Of a stretch of DNA of 64,000 nt, positions 53,487-61,268 are shown in pieces (the first letter of the stretch is position 1; every line of letters begins with the position of its first letter). Position numbers and translations under genes: made by a program. Location of the stretch: NCBI RefSeq assembly GCF_003076135.1, contig NZ_QDGZ01000002.1, positions 496,001 to 560,000 on the forward strand, written 5' to 3'. The notes beneath the pieces were generated by a model. It ran no database searches. It was not told the DNA's origin and worked only from the letters and a program-made list of their open reading frames with translations. This stretch comes from Nocardioides gansuensis (GTDB taxonomy: Bacteria; Actinomycetota; Actinomycetes; Propionibacteriales; Nocardioidaceae).

Positions 53487-54268
53487 CGGTCTCAACGCAA
53501 GCGATCCATGGAAGTCGGCGCCCGCCTGCCCGCTGGCTTGCTGTTCTCCTTGGCGGCACGGCGCTCTTCGTGCTGCTCTACGCGGTGCTGCGCGACACCG
53601 GCAACCCCATCTACGTGCCGTCACTGTTGCTGCTCGGCGCAGCGGTCGTGCCCGCCACGTTCGCGATGTTCTTCCACGAGGCCTTCGGTCGCGCTCAGCT
53701 CTCCACCGGCCTGCTCGTCATCGGCGCGCTGCTCGGCGGGACCCTGGCCACGATCGTCGCCGGCCAGCTCGAGTTCGACACCCTTCGCACCCTCGGCGGC
53801 ATCCCGACCCTGCTCATCGGGCTCATCGAGGAGTCGGCCAAGCTCGCCGTGCCGGCCCTGCTCCTCGCGCGGCGGAGGGTCCGGGCGGTCGACGGGCTGA
53901 TCCTGGGCGTCGCGGTCGGGTCTGGCTTCGCCGCGCTGGAGACGATGGGCTACGGCTTCGTCGAGCTGCTGACCACCCGCGGCCATCTGGCGCCGGTGGC
54001 AGACCTTCTCCTGGTCCGCGCGGTCTCGTCGCTGGGCGGACACGCGGCATGGACGGGACTGGCATGTGCGGCACTGTTCGCGGTGTGCGGTGCCACGAAC
54101 AAGGGGCGCGCGTGGCTGCGGTTCGCGGCCGTGTTCGCCGGCGTCGTGCTCCTGCATGCGGCGTGGGACACCCTCCTCACCGGTCCATGGCATGTCGCCA
54201 TCGGCCTGCTGAGCTTCGGGCTCCTGCTCGCCGTCGCCTGGCGGCTGCGCCCGGCCAGGACGCGTTGA
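53483..54268 (+). CDS. PrsW-family intramembrane metalloprotease
   Basis: 261 residues, about eight membrane helices, ATG overlapping the ftsH stop (ATGA). PrsW motifs: LIGLIEESAKL (E-E-x2-K), ILGVAVGSGFAALETMGYGF, and metal-site histidines in SSLGGHAAWTGL and LLHAAWDTLL. PrsW-type proteases (site-1 protease for anti-sigma RsiW in Bacillus) cut membrane-anchored regulators or substrates. Coupling to FtsH suggests a two-step membrane proteolysis system. No anti-sigma factor gene is adjacent. The target is unknown. Confidence 0.85.
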   Translation: MTVSTQAIHGSRRPPARWLAVLLGGTALFVLLYAVLRDTGNPIYVPSLLLLGAAVVPATFAMFFHEAFGRAQLSTGLLVIGALLGGTLATIVAGQLEFDTLRTLGGIPTLLIGLIEESAKLAVPALLLARRRVRAVDGLILGVAVGSGFAALETMGYGFVELLTTRGHLAPVADLLLVRAVSSLGGHAAWTGLACAALFAVCGATNKGRAWLRFAAVFAGVVLLHAAWDTLLTGPWHVAIGLLSFGLLLAVAWRLRPARTR

Positions 54269-54304
54269 GCGGATGTCTGGGAAGCCTTCACCCCGCCGTG
54301 GCCC

Positions 54305-54922
54305 TCAGGGCTCGTCCTCCCGCACGAACCAGATGCCGACCGCCGGCTCGTCCGAGCGGTTGCGATAGCAATGCGGGGTCCGGGACTCGAAGCTGATCGC
54401 GTCCCCCGGGCGGAGCACGTGCTCCTCGAAGCCAAGGGTGAGCACCAGCTCCCCGCTGACGAGGTAGCCGTACTCCGTCCCGGGGTGACGCATCAGCCGG
54501 TCCGACGAGGACGAGGACGCACCGGGCGGGTAGGTGACGCGCAGGAACTCGGTGTGTACGCCGGGCACCTGGCCGAGCAGCTCCCAGGTGACCCCGGACT
54601 CGAGCTCGATCGGCTCCAGGTCGCCCGGCCGCACCACCGGCCCGACCCGGCGTCGTACGCCGCCCACGTCGGCCCTGTCGTCGCGACCGGCCTGGGGGTG
54701 GCCGTCGCCGCCCTCGGAGAGCAGGTCCTCGACGCCGATGCCCAGCGCCGTGGCGATCGCGTAGAGGGTGCTCACGGACGGCTGCGCCTTCGCGGTCTCG
54801 ATCTGGGAGATCAGGCTCGCCGAGACCCCCGCGTCGCCGGCAAGGCCGCGGACGGTCAGGCCGCGGCGGCCACGCTCGGCGCGGATGCGCTCTCCGATCG
54901 GGGGCAGGTGCGATGTCGGCAC
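54305..54922 (-). CDS. XRE-family regulator with cupin sensor domain
   Basis: 205 residues from GTG 54922; GGAGGAGG (complement of 54929-54936) lies 6 bases upstream, which decides the start over ATG 54985. [23 protein letters not shown] then [21 protein letters not shown]. After a charged linker comes a small cupin ([40 protein letters not shown]) that should bind a small-molecule effector. It is divergent from the catabolic operon beginning at 55020, with a perfect inverted repeat over the shared promoter. It is most likely the local repressor, with the pathway substrate as inducer. Confidence 0.88.
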   Translation of the reverse strand: MPTSHLPPIGERIRAERGRRGLTVRGLAGDAGVSASLISQIETAKAQPSVSTLYAIATALGIGVEDLLSEGGDGHPQAGRDDRADVGGVRRRVGPVVRPGDLEPIELESGVTWELLGQVPGVHTEFLRVTYPPGASSSSSDRLMRHPGTEYGYLVSGELVLTLGFEEHVLRPGDAISFESRTPHCYRNRSDEPAVGIWFVREDEP

Positions 54923-54943
54923 GGCGTTCCTCCTCCGGACCCA

Positions 54944-54992
54944 TTGACTGGGATGTCCAGGCGAGTTTAACTGCTGTTCAGCCATACTGAAC
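54944..54992 (+). promoter_or_regulatory. Promoter and inverted-repeat operator of the catabolic operon
   Basis: TTGACT (54944-54949), a 17-base spacer and TTAACT (54967-54972) form a good sigma70-type promoter reading toward 55020. The expected start is about 54979. A perfect inverted repeat GTTCAG-CCATA-CTGAAC (54976-54992) covers it. A repressor bound here would block initiation; the divergent XRE-cupin protein is the obvious candidate. Confidence 0.65.
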
Positions 54993-55019
54993 GCGACGCG
55001 TCTCGAGGAGATGGTGTCC

Positions 55020-56339
55020 GTGGCCATCCGCACGTACGGGCCCAACGCCGTGGACTGGGAGGAACGGATCGACCTGGGCCGTCTGCGCACTGACCGGCTC
55101 GACCGGCTGAACGCCACGCTCGAGGAGTCCTGGCTCGGCTCCCTGCTGAGCTTCGACTTCTCCAACATCCGCTACATGACATCGACCCACATCGGCACCT
55201 GGGCGATGGACAAGCTGATCAGGTTCGCACTCCTCCCCCGCGGCGCCCCGCCCGTGGTGTGGGACTTCGGGTCTGCCGCGAAGCACCACCAGCTGTTCAA
55301 CCCGTGGCTGGACGGGACCGCTCGGGCACGCGCCGGCATCTCCACCCTGCGGGGGGCCTTCCCCCCGGAAGCCCCGATCGCCGCAGACGTCGCCCGCAAG
55401 ATCGCCGACGAGCTCCGCGAGCACGGTCTGGACGGTGAACCGGTCGGCGTCGACGTGGTGGAGATGCCGATCCTCGCCGCCCTGCGCGACGAGGGACTCG
55501 ACGTGGTGGACGGCCAGCAGGTGTTCCTCGAGGCGCGCCGGATCAAGACGGCCGACGAGATCGGGCTCCTGGCCCAGGCCTGCGCCATGGTGGACGCGGC
55601 CTACGACGCCCTCTACGCGTTCCTCCGTCCCGGCGTCCGCGAGAACGAGTGCGTCGGCCTGGTCGCCAAGACGCTCTACGACCTGGGGAGCGAGTACGTC
55701 GAGGGGGTCAACGCCATCTCCGGCGAGCGCTGCTCGCCCCACCCGCACGTCTACTCCGACCGGGTCCTCCGTCCCGGCGATCCCGCCTTCTTCGACATCC
55801 TGCACAGCCACCTCGGCTACCGAACGTGCTACTACCGCACGTTCGCCGTCGGCAGCGCGTCGGCCGCCCAGCGCGACGCCTACACGCGGTGCCGGGAGTA
55901 CATGGACAGGGCCATCGCGATCGTCAAGCCGGGGGTCACGACCGCAGACATCGTGGAGCTCTGGCCCACCGCGCAGGAGTTCGGCTTCCCGGACGAGGAG
56001 GCGGCGTTCGCGCTGCAGTACGGCCACGGGGTCGGGCTCTCGATCTGGGAGAAGCCGATCTTCTCCCGGCTCACCTCCCTGGACCATCCAGAGGTGCTCG
56101 AGGAGGGCATGCTGTTCGCGCTCGAGACGTACTGGCCGGCCGCGGACGGCTGGGGCGCGGCCCGGATCGAGGAGGAGGTGGTGGTCACCGCCGACGGGTG
56201 CGAGGTGATCACGAAGTTCCCTGCCGAGGAGCTGCTGGTCGCCGGCCGCAAGTACTGGACCGTGGGGGGCCAGCTCGACACCCTCCGCGACGCCCAGTCC
56301 CACCTCAACACCGCGGCCGGCCGGGGCGAGGACCGATGA
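55020..56339 (+). CDS. M24 (pita-bread fold) peptidase-like protein with altered metal site
   Basis: 439 residues from GTG 55020, 9 bases after GAGGAG (ATG 55011 is too close to it). Creatinase/prolidase-like: N-terminal domain with LLSFDFSNIRYMTSTHIGTW, then the pita-bread domain. Of the five usual metal ligands (D, D, H, E, E) four are visible: D in FFDILHSHLGY, H in YGHGVGLSIWE, E in FALETYW and E in ARIEEEVVV. The second Asp, 11 residues after the first, is Cys (GYRTCYYRTF). It may be a hydrolase with an unusual centre or a metal-free creatinase-like amidinohydrolase. It is the first gene of a catabolic operon and overlaps the E1 alpha gene by 4 bases. Substrate unknown. Confidence 0.8.
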   Translation: MAIRTYGPNAVDWEERIDLGRLRTDRLDRLNATLEESWLGSLLSFDFSNIRYMTSTHIGTWAMDKLIRFALLPRGAPPVVWDFGSAAKHHQLFNPWLDGTARARAGISTLRGAFPPEAPIAADVARKIADELREHGLDGEPVGVDVVEMPILAALRDEGLDVVDGQQVFLEARRIKTADEIGLLAQACAMVDAAYDALYAFLRPGVRENECVGLVAKTLYDLGSEYVEGVNAISGERCSPHPHVYSDRVLRPGDPAFFDILHSHLGYRTCYYRTFAVGSASAAQRDAYTRCREYMDRAIAIVKPGVTTADIVELWPTAQEFGFPDEEAAFALQYGHGVGLSIWEKPIFSRLTSLDHPEVLEEGMLFALETYWPAADGWGAARIEEEVVVTADGCEVITKFPAEELLVAGRKYWTVGGQLDTLRDAQSHLNTAAGRGEDR

Positions 56340-57310
56340 CGCACCAGCTCCTCGACCGCTACGAGCAGATGGCCGTGATCCGGCGCACCGAGAAGGCGGC
56401 CCACGACCTCTTCCTGGCGGGCAAGGTGAAGGGCACCACCCATCTGGCCTCCGGGCAGGAGGCCGTCGCGGTGGGCGCCAGCGCCGCACTGCGCGCCGAC
56501 GACTATGTGTTCGCCACCTACCGCGGGCACCACCACGCGCTGGCGCGCGGCGCCAGCCCTGCCGCGTGCCTGGCCGAGCTGATGAGCAGGTCGACCGGTC
56601 TGTGCCGTGGCAAGGGTGGCTCGATGCACCTCACCAAGGCGGACGCGGGCATGCTCGGCTCCTACGCGATCGTCGGGTCCCACCTGCCGATGGCGGTGGG
56701 CGCGGCCTGGTCCGCGGCCTATCGCGGCACCGGACAGGTCGCGGTTGCGTTCTTCGGCGACGGCGCCACCAACATCGGCGCGTTCCACGAGGCACTCAAC
56801 CTGGCCGCGGTGTGGCGACTGCCGGTGCTGTTCGTGTGCGAGAACAACCTCTACATGGAGTACACCCCGATCGGGTCGGTCACCCCTGTGCCGAACCCGG
56901 CGGCCGACCGGGCAGGGTCCTACGCCCTGCCGTCCGAGCTGATCGACGGCAACGACGTCGAGGTGGTGGAGGACGCGGTGCGGACCGCCGCGGACCGGGC
57001 TCGCGCAGGTGAGGGACCGACGGTGATCGAGGCCCGCACCTACCGGCACCACGGACACAGCAGGACCGATCCGGCGACGTACCGGCCCGCCGACGAGGTG
57101 GAGGAATGGCTGGCCCGCGACCCGCTGCTGCTCGCGCGCGCCCGGCTGGCGGAGCTCGGTGTGCCCGAGGGGAAGGTCGACGCCGCCGATGAACGGGCCG
57201 AACGGCTCGTCAAGGAGGCGGTCGCCGAGGCGGAGGCCGCGCCCGGGGCCGATCCTGCAGACGCCCTGACAGACGTGTGGGCGGACGGAGGCGCGACGTG
57301 GCGGAGCTAG
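56336..57310 (+). CDS. Thiamine-diphosphate dehydrogenase E1 component, alpha subunit
   Basis: 324 residues, ATG overlapping the previous stop. It belongs to the pyruvate/acetoin/branched-chain 2-oxoacid dehydrogenase E1 alpha family. The ThDP motif is FFGDGATNIGAFHEALNLAAVWRLPVLFVCENN (GDG at about 141-143). Other marks are RGHHHALARG, RSTGLCRGKGGSMH and the phosphorylation-loop-like YRHHGHSRTDP. It pairs with the beta subunit that follows. The short length and motif set are closest to acetoin dehydrogenase AcoA. No E2 or E3 gene is in the window, so the complex either borrows them or works without an acyl carrier. Confidence 0.9.
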   Translation: MTHQLLDRYEQMAVIRRTEKAAHDLFLAGKVKGTTHLASGQEAVAVGASAALRADDYVFATYRGHHHALARGASPAACLAELMSRSTGLCRGKGGSMHLTKADAGMLGSYAIVGSHLPMAVGAAWSAAYRGTGQVAVAFFGDGATNIGAFHEALNLAAVWRLPVLFVCENNLYMEYTPIGSVTPVPNPAADRAGSYALPSELIDGNDVEVVEDAVRTAADRARAGEGPTVIEARTYRHHGHSRTDPATYRPADEVEEWLARDPLLLARARLAELGVPEGKVDAADERAERLVKEAVAEAEAAPGADPADALTDVWADGGATWRS

Positions 57311-58278
57311 TCACCTACCGGGAGTCGGTCGCCGAGGGGATCGCCCGGGAGATGCGCCGCGACCGCGACGTCGTCTGCCTGGGCGAGGACATCGGCGCTG
57401 CGGGCGGCGTGTTCAAGACCGCCGTCGGGCTGTTCGACGAGTTCGGCCCGGAGCGGGTCCGGGACACCCCCATCTCCGAGCAGGCGATCGTCGGCGCGGC
57501 GATGGGTGCGGCGATGACCGGGCTGCGTCCGGTGGCCGAGATCATGTTCTCCGACTTCCTGGCCTGCTGCTGGGACTACCTCGCCAACGAGATCCCGAAG
57601 GTCCGCTACATGACCGGCGGCCAGCTCGGCGTGCCGCTGGTGGTGCGCACCGCCAACGGCGGCGGTCTCGGCTTCGGCGCCCAGCACTCCCAGGCCGTGG
57701 AGAACTGGGCCTTCACGGTGCCCGGCCTCAAGGTCGTCGCGCCGAGCACACCGAGCGACGTGGTCGGGCTGATGGCTGCCGCCATCCGCAGCGACGACCC
57801 CGTCGTGTTCTTCGAGCACAAGGGCCTGTTCGCCGCCAAGGGCGAGCCGGCCCCTCCCGACCACGTCCTGGAGCTGGGCCGGGCCGCGACGGTGCGCCGG
57901 GGCGACGACGTCACCCTGGTCGCCCTGGCCTGGACCGTCCCCATGGCGATGGCCGCCGCCGAGGAGCTGGCCCGCGAGGGCATCTCCGCCGAGGTCATCG
58001 ACCTGCGCAGCCTGGTCCCCCTGGATGCCGCGGCCGTGCTCGAGTCCGTCGGCCGGACGTCCCGCCTGGTGATCGTGGAGGAGAACCCCTACCAGGGCGG
58101 GTGGGGCGCGACCGTCGCCTCGATCGTCGCCGACGAGGGCTTCGAGTCCCTGGACGCGCCCGTACGCCGCGTCGCCGCCGAGTGCGTCCCGCTTCCGTTC
58201 GCCGACGCACTCGAGGATGTGGTCCTGCCCTCGGTCGACAAGGTCACCGCCGCGGTCCAGGCGCTGGCGGCCTACTGA
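57298..58278 (+). CDS. Thiamine-diphosphate dehydrogenase E1 component, beta subunit
   Basis: 326 residues from GTG 57298 with GGAGG 6 bases upstream; it overlaps the alpha gene by 13 bases. Features: VTYRESVAEGIAREM, CLGEDIGAAGGVFKTAVGL, DTPISEQAIVGAAMGAAMTGLRPVAEIMF (the Glu that activates ThDP lies in SEQAI) and the transketolase C domain with EVIDLRSLVPLDAAAVLESV. The E1 heterotetramer would decarboxylate a 2-oxoacid or cleave an acetoin-like ketone. Its substrate is set by the neighbouring hydrolases and is not known. Confidence 0.9.
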   Translation: MAELVTYRESVAEGIAREMRRDRDVVCLGEDIGAAGGVFKTAVGLFDEFGPERVRDTPISEQAIVGAAMGAAMTGLRPVAEIMFSDFLACCWDYLANEIPKVRYMTGGQLGVPLVVRTANGGGLGFGAQHSQAVENWAFTVPGLKVVAPSTPSDVVGLMAAAIRSDDPVVFFEHKGLFAAKGEPAPPDHVLELGRAATVRRGDDVTLVALAWTVPMAMAAAEELAREGISAEVIDLRSLVPLDAAAVLESVGRTSRLVIVEENPYQGGWGATVASIVADEGFESLDAPVRRVAAECVPLPFADALEDVVLPSVDKVTAAVQALAAY

Positions 58279-58313
58279 GCCCCACCCCACCCTGCAGCAC
58301 GAAAGGAGAGGCC

Positions 58314-59663
58314 ATGACAACCAGGAAGCTCATCCGCGGCGGCACCGTGCTGAGCATGGACCCGCAGATCGGCGAGCTCGAGGGCGACGTCCTCGTGGAG
58401 GACGACAGGATCGCGGCTGTCCAGCCGGGCATCGATGCGGATGCGGAGGTCGTCGACGCCAGCGGCTGCATCGTGATCCCCGGGTTCGTCGACACCCACC
58501 GGCACACGTGGGAGGCCGCGATCCGCGGCTGCGCGCCGGACGCCACGCTGGATGACTATTTCGTGGAGGTGCTCGACACCTTCGCTCCCCTCTACCGGGC
58601 CGAGGACGTGCACGCCAGCAACCTGGCCGGGGCCCTCGAGTGCCTGAACGCCGGGATCACCACGCTCGTCGACTGGTCACACATCAACAACACTCCCGAG
58701 CACCCCGACGCGGCCGTCACCGCGCTGCAGGAGTCGGGGATCCGCTCGCAGTACGCCTATGGCAGCGCCAACCTGTCGCTGGCCGACTACTGGTTCAACT
58801 CGGAGATCGCGATCCCCGCCGACGACGTACGCCGGGTCCGGGACACGTACTTCAGCTCGGACTCCGGGCTGCTCACGATGGCGCTGGCCACCCGTGGGCC
58901 CGGGTTCTGCGTCGAGGACGTCGTGCGCAAGGAGTGGGAGCTCGCGCGTGAGCTCGGCCTCCCGATCACGATCCATGTGGCGATGGGCCGGCTGGCCGGC
59001 CGGTTCGGGATGATCTCGATGCTGGACGGCTACGGGCTGCTCGGCCCGGACACGACGTACATCCACTGCTGCCACTTCAGTGACGAGGAGTGGGAGCTGG
59101 TCAGGGACAGCGGCGGCACCGTCTCGGTCGCGCCCCAGGTCGAGCTGCAGATGGGCCATGGCTGGCCTCCGCTCCTCAAGGCCAGGGGCCTGGGCCTGCG
59201 GCCCGGGCTGTCGATCGACGTCGTGACCACCGTGCCCGGGGACATGTTCACCGAGATGCGGTCGGCCTTCGGCGCCGACCGTGCCCGGGTCCACGAGAAG
59301 CACTACGAGCCGAACGAGCAGGTGCCCAAGGACGTCCTCACCGCCCGGCAGATCCTCGAGGCAGCGACGATCGACGGCGCACACGTCGCCGGGGTCGAGG
59401 ACCGGACCGGCTCGCTGACGCCGGGCAAGCAGGCGGACATCGTGGTGATCGAGGGGAAGTCGCTGAACATGGCACCGGTGATCGACCCGGTCGCCGCGGT
59501 CGTGCTCTGCGCCGACGTCTCGAACGTCGACACCGTCCTGGTTGCCGGCGAGTTCCGCAAGAGGGACGGTGCCCTCCTCGCCGACGTCGACAGCGCCCGG
59601 GCCGGAGTCGAGGCCTCGCGCGACTACCTCCTCGGCGCGATCGCCGCCAAGCGGTCTGCATGA
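58314..59663 (+). CDS. TrzA/AtzB-like amidohydrolase
   Basis: 449 residues from ATG 58314, preceded by AAAGGAGAG. It is an amidohydrolase-superfamily enzyme of the chlorohydrolase/cytosine-deaminase-like group. The N-terminal beta-sandwich reads KLIRGGTVLSMDP. The metal site has H62 and H64 in FVDTHRHTWEA, His in ITIHVAMG and in YIHCCHFSD, and Asp in SIDVVTTVPGDMF. The C-terminal GSLTPGKQADIVVIEG is typical. Such enzymes deaminate or hydrolyse C-N bonds in purines, pyrimidines, triazines or similar rings. This is the strongest hint that the operon degrades a nitrogen compound. It follows E1 beta by 35 bases and lies 10 bases before the bicupin. Confidence 0.88.
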   Translation: MTTRKLIRGGTVLSMDPQIGELEGDVLVEDDRIAAVQPGIDADAEVVDASGCIVIPGFVDTHRHTWEAAIRGCAPDATLDDYFVEVLDTFAPLYRAEDVHASNLAGALECLNAGITTLVDWSHINNTPEHPDAAVTALQESGIRSQYAYGSANLSLADYWFNSEIAIPADDVRRVRDTYFSSDSGLLTMALATRGPGFCVEDVVRKEWELARELGLPITIHVAMGRLAGRFGMISMLDGYGLLGPDTTYIHCCHFSDEEWELVRDSGGTVSVAPQVELQMGHGWPPLLKARGLGLRPGLSIDVVTTVPGDMFTEMRSAFGADRARVHEKHYEPNEQVPKDVLTARQILEAATIDGAHVAGVEDRTGSLTPGKQADIVVIEGKSLNMAPVIDPVAAVVLCADVSNVDTVLVAGEFRKRDGALLADVDSARAGVEASRDYLLGAIAAKRSA

Positions 59664-59673
59664 GGGGCTGGCC

Positions 59674-60561
59674 GTGAGCGGAGGGCACGTCGTTCGCAGG
59701 GGAGACGAGATCAGGCCGCAAGCCGGAGCGGGCTGGGCGGCCACGGCGACTGGCTACCGGTCCGAGGCGGCGGTGGGCGAGGAGCAGCGGGCCGTTCACA
59801 CCGGGTTCGTCATCTGCGAGCTCGACCCCGGCGGCGCCCTGCCCTCCCACGTGCACTCCTTCGAGGAGAGCTTCTTCGTCGTCGAGGGCACCGGGATCGT
59901 CGACACCACGCACGGCTCGGTCCGGGTCTCACCCGGTGACTACGGCGTGCTGGCGGTGGGCCTCCCCCACCGCTGGCGCAACGACGCGGAGCGGTCGGTC
60001 CGGTGGGTGGAGATGCAGGCACCCATGCCACGAGCGGCGCACCAGGACGACACGTTCGTCGTCCCCGATCCCCCGTACGCCGAGGCCGTGCCCGTCGACG
60101 TCCGCGACCCGCGGTCCGGCTGGCTGGGGAACATCACGCCCTCGCACATGGACGTCGGGCGCCAGTCCCAGGACTTGCTGGCGGTGTCCGCGAGCATGCG
60201 CACCGCCCTGCTCGTCTACAGCGGCATCACGGTCAAGATGATGGTCGACTCCGACCTGGGCGCCCGGCTGTCGACCATGTTCATGGTGCAGTACGCGCCC
60301 GACGGCGTCGCGGGGGCGCACGACCACCCGTTCGAGGAGACCTACTACTTCCTCGAGGGCGAGGCCGAGGCGACCTTCGACGGAGAGCCATACCGCCTCG
60401 GACCGGGGGACCTCGCCTGGGCGGGGGTCGGCTGCCAGCACAGCTTCCGCAACCTCGGCGACGGGCCGCTCCGCTGGCTGGAGACGCAGGCGCCGCAGCC
60501 CCCGTCGCGGCACTCCTACCGCTTCGCGCGTGACTGGGACTACCTGAGAGAGGTGACCTGA
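59674..60561 (+). CDS. Bicupin protein
   Basis: 295 residues from GTG 59674 (GAGGGG upstream). Two cupin domains: the first has SHVHSFEESFFVVEG and GDYGVLAVGLPHRWRN (about 48-110), the second AHDHPFEETYYFLEGEAEATFDG and GPGDLAWAGVGCQHSFRN (about 210-260). Each holds the H-x-H-x3-E-E set and a later His that bind a metal. Bicupins of this size include (S)-ureidoglycine aminohydrolase and gentisate or oxalate enzymes; the layout resembles ureidoglycine aminohydrolase most, but I cannot assign it. The stop overlaps the SDR start by one base. Confidence 0.82.
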   Translation: MSGGHVVRRGDEIRPQAGAGWAATATGYRSEAAVGEEQRAVHTGFVICELDPGGALPSHVHSFEESFFVVEGTGIVDTTHGSVRVSPGDYGVLAVGLPHRWRNDAERSVRWVEMQAPMPRAAHQDDTFVVPDPPYAEAVPVDVRDPRSGWLGNITPSHMDVGRQSQDLLAVSASMRTALLVYSGITVKMMVDSDLGARLSTMFMVQYAPDGVAGAHDHPFEETYYFLEGEAEATFDGEPYRLGPGDLAWAGVGCQHSFRNLGDGPLRWLETQAPQPPSRHSYRFARDWDYLREVT

Positions 60562-61268
60562 TGGCAGCGAGGACCCTGGTCGTCGTCGGAGGCACGTCCG
60601 GGCTCGGCCTGGAGATCGCCAGGAGCGCGGTGGCCCGCGGGGACCGGGTGGTCGTCACCGGCCGGCACGCCGCCCGCGCAGCGGAGGTGGCCGAGACGCT
60701 CGGCGACCACGCCCGCGGGCTCGGGGTCGATCTCGCGGAGCCGACGATGATCGGTGCGGCCCTGGCCGACGTGGAGGCCGTCGACGGGCTGGTGCTGGCC
60801 GCGATCGAGCGTGACGCCAACGCCGTCAAGGAGTACGACGTCGCGCGGGCGCTGCGCCTGGTCACGCTCAAGCTGGTCGGCTACACCGAGGTGGTGCACG
60901 CGCTGCTCCCCCGGATGGCGGCCTCAGCCGAGACCGGCATCGTGATGTTCGGCGGCCGAGCCAAGGACCGTCCCTACCCCGGCTCCACCACGGTCTCCAC
61001 GGTGAACGGAGGGGTTGAGGGCCTGGTCCGCACGCTCGCACTGGAGCTCGCGCCCATCCGGGCGAACGCGATCCACCCGGGCATCGTCGGGGACAGCCCG
61101 TTCTGGGCGGCGAAGCCGCCTGAGGTGCTGGCCGCCTATCGCGCGCGCACGCCGTCCGGTGAGCTGGCGACCATGGCCGACGTGGTCGACGCAGTGGAGT
61201 TCCTCCTGCGGAACCGGTCGGTGACCGGGGCGAGCCTGAACGTCGACTGCGGATGGGAGGTCACATGA
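60561..61268 (+). CDS. SDR-fold protein lacking the catalytic Ser-Tyr-Lys
   Basis: 235 residues, coupled on both sides (TGATG and ATGA overlaps). Rossmann fold with the nucleotide motif VVVGGTSGLGLEIARSA and the adenine-binding VDLAEP. In the active-site region, where other SDRs have I-S-S ... Y-S-A-S-K, this protein reads IVMFGGRAKDRPYPG then STTVSTVNGGVEGLVR. Ser becomes Gly, Tyr becomes Val and Lys becomes Asn. The C-terminal part (NAIHPGIVGDSPFW, GASLNVDCGWEVT) is otherwise normal. It may bind NAD(P) without classical oxidoreductase chemistry, or use different residues. Role in the pathway unknown. Confidence 0.85.
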   Translation: MAARTLVVVGGTSGLGLEIARSAVARGDRVVVTGRHAARAAEVAETLGDHARGLGVDLAEPTMIGAALADVEAVDGLVLAAIERDANAVKEYDVARALRLVTLKLVGYTEVVHALLPRMAASAETGIVMFGGRAKDRPYPGSTTVSTVNGGVEGLVRTLALELAPIRANAIHPGIVGDSPFWAAKPPEVLAAYRARTPSGELATMADVVDAVEFLLRNRSVTGASLNVDCGWEVT

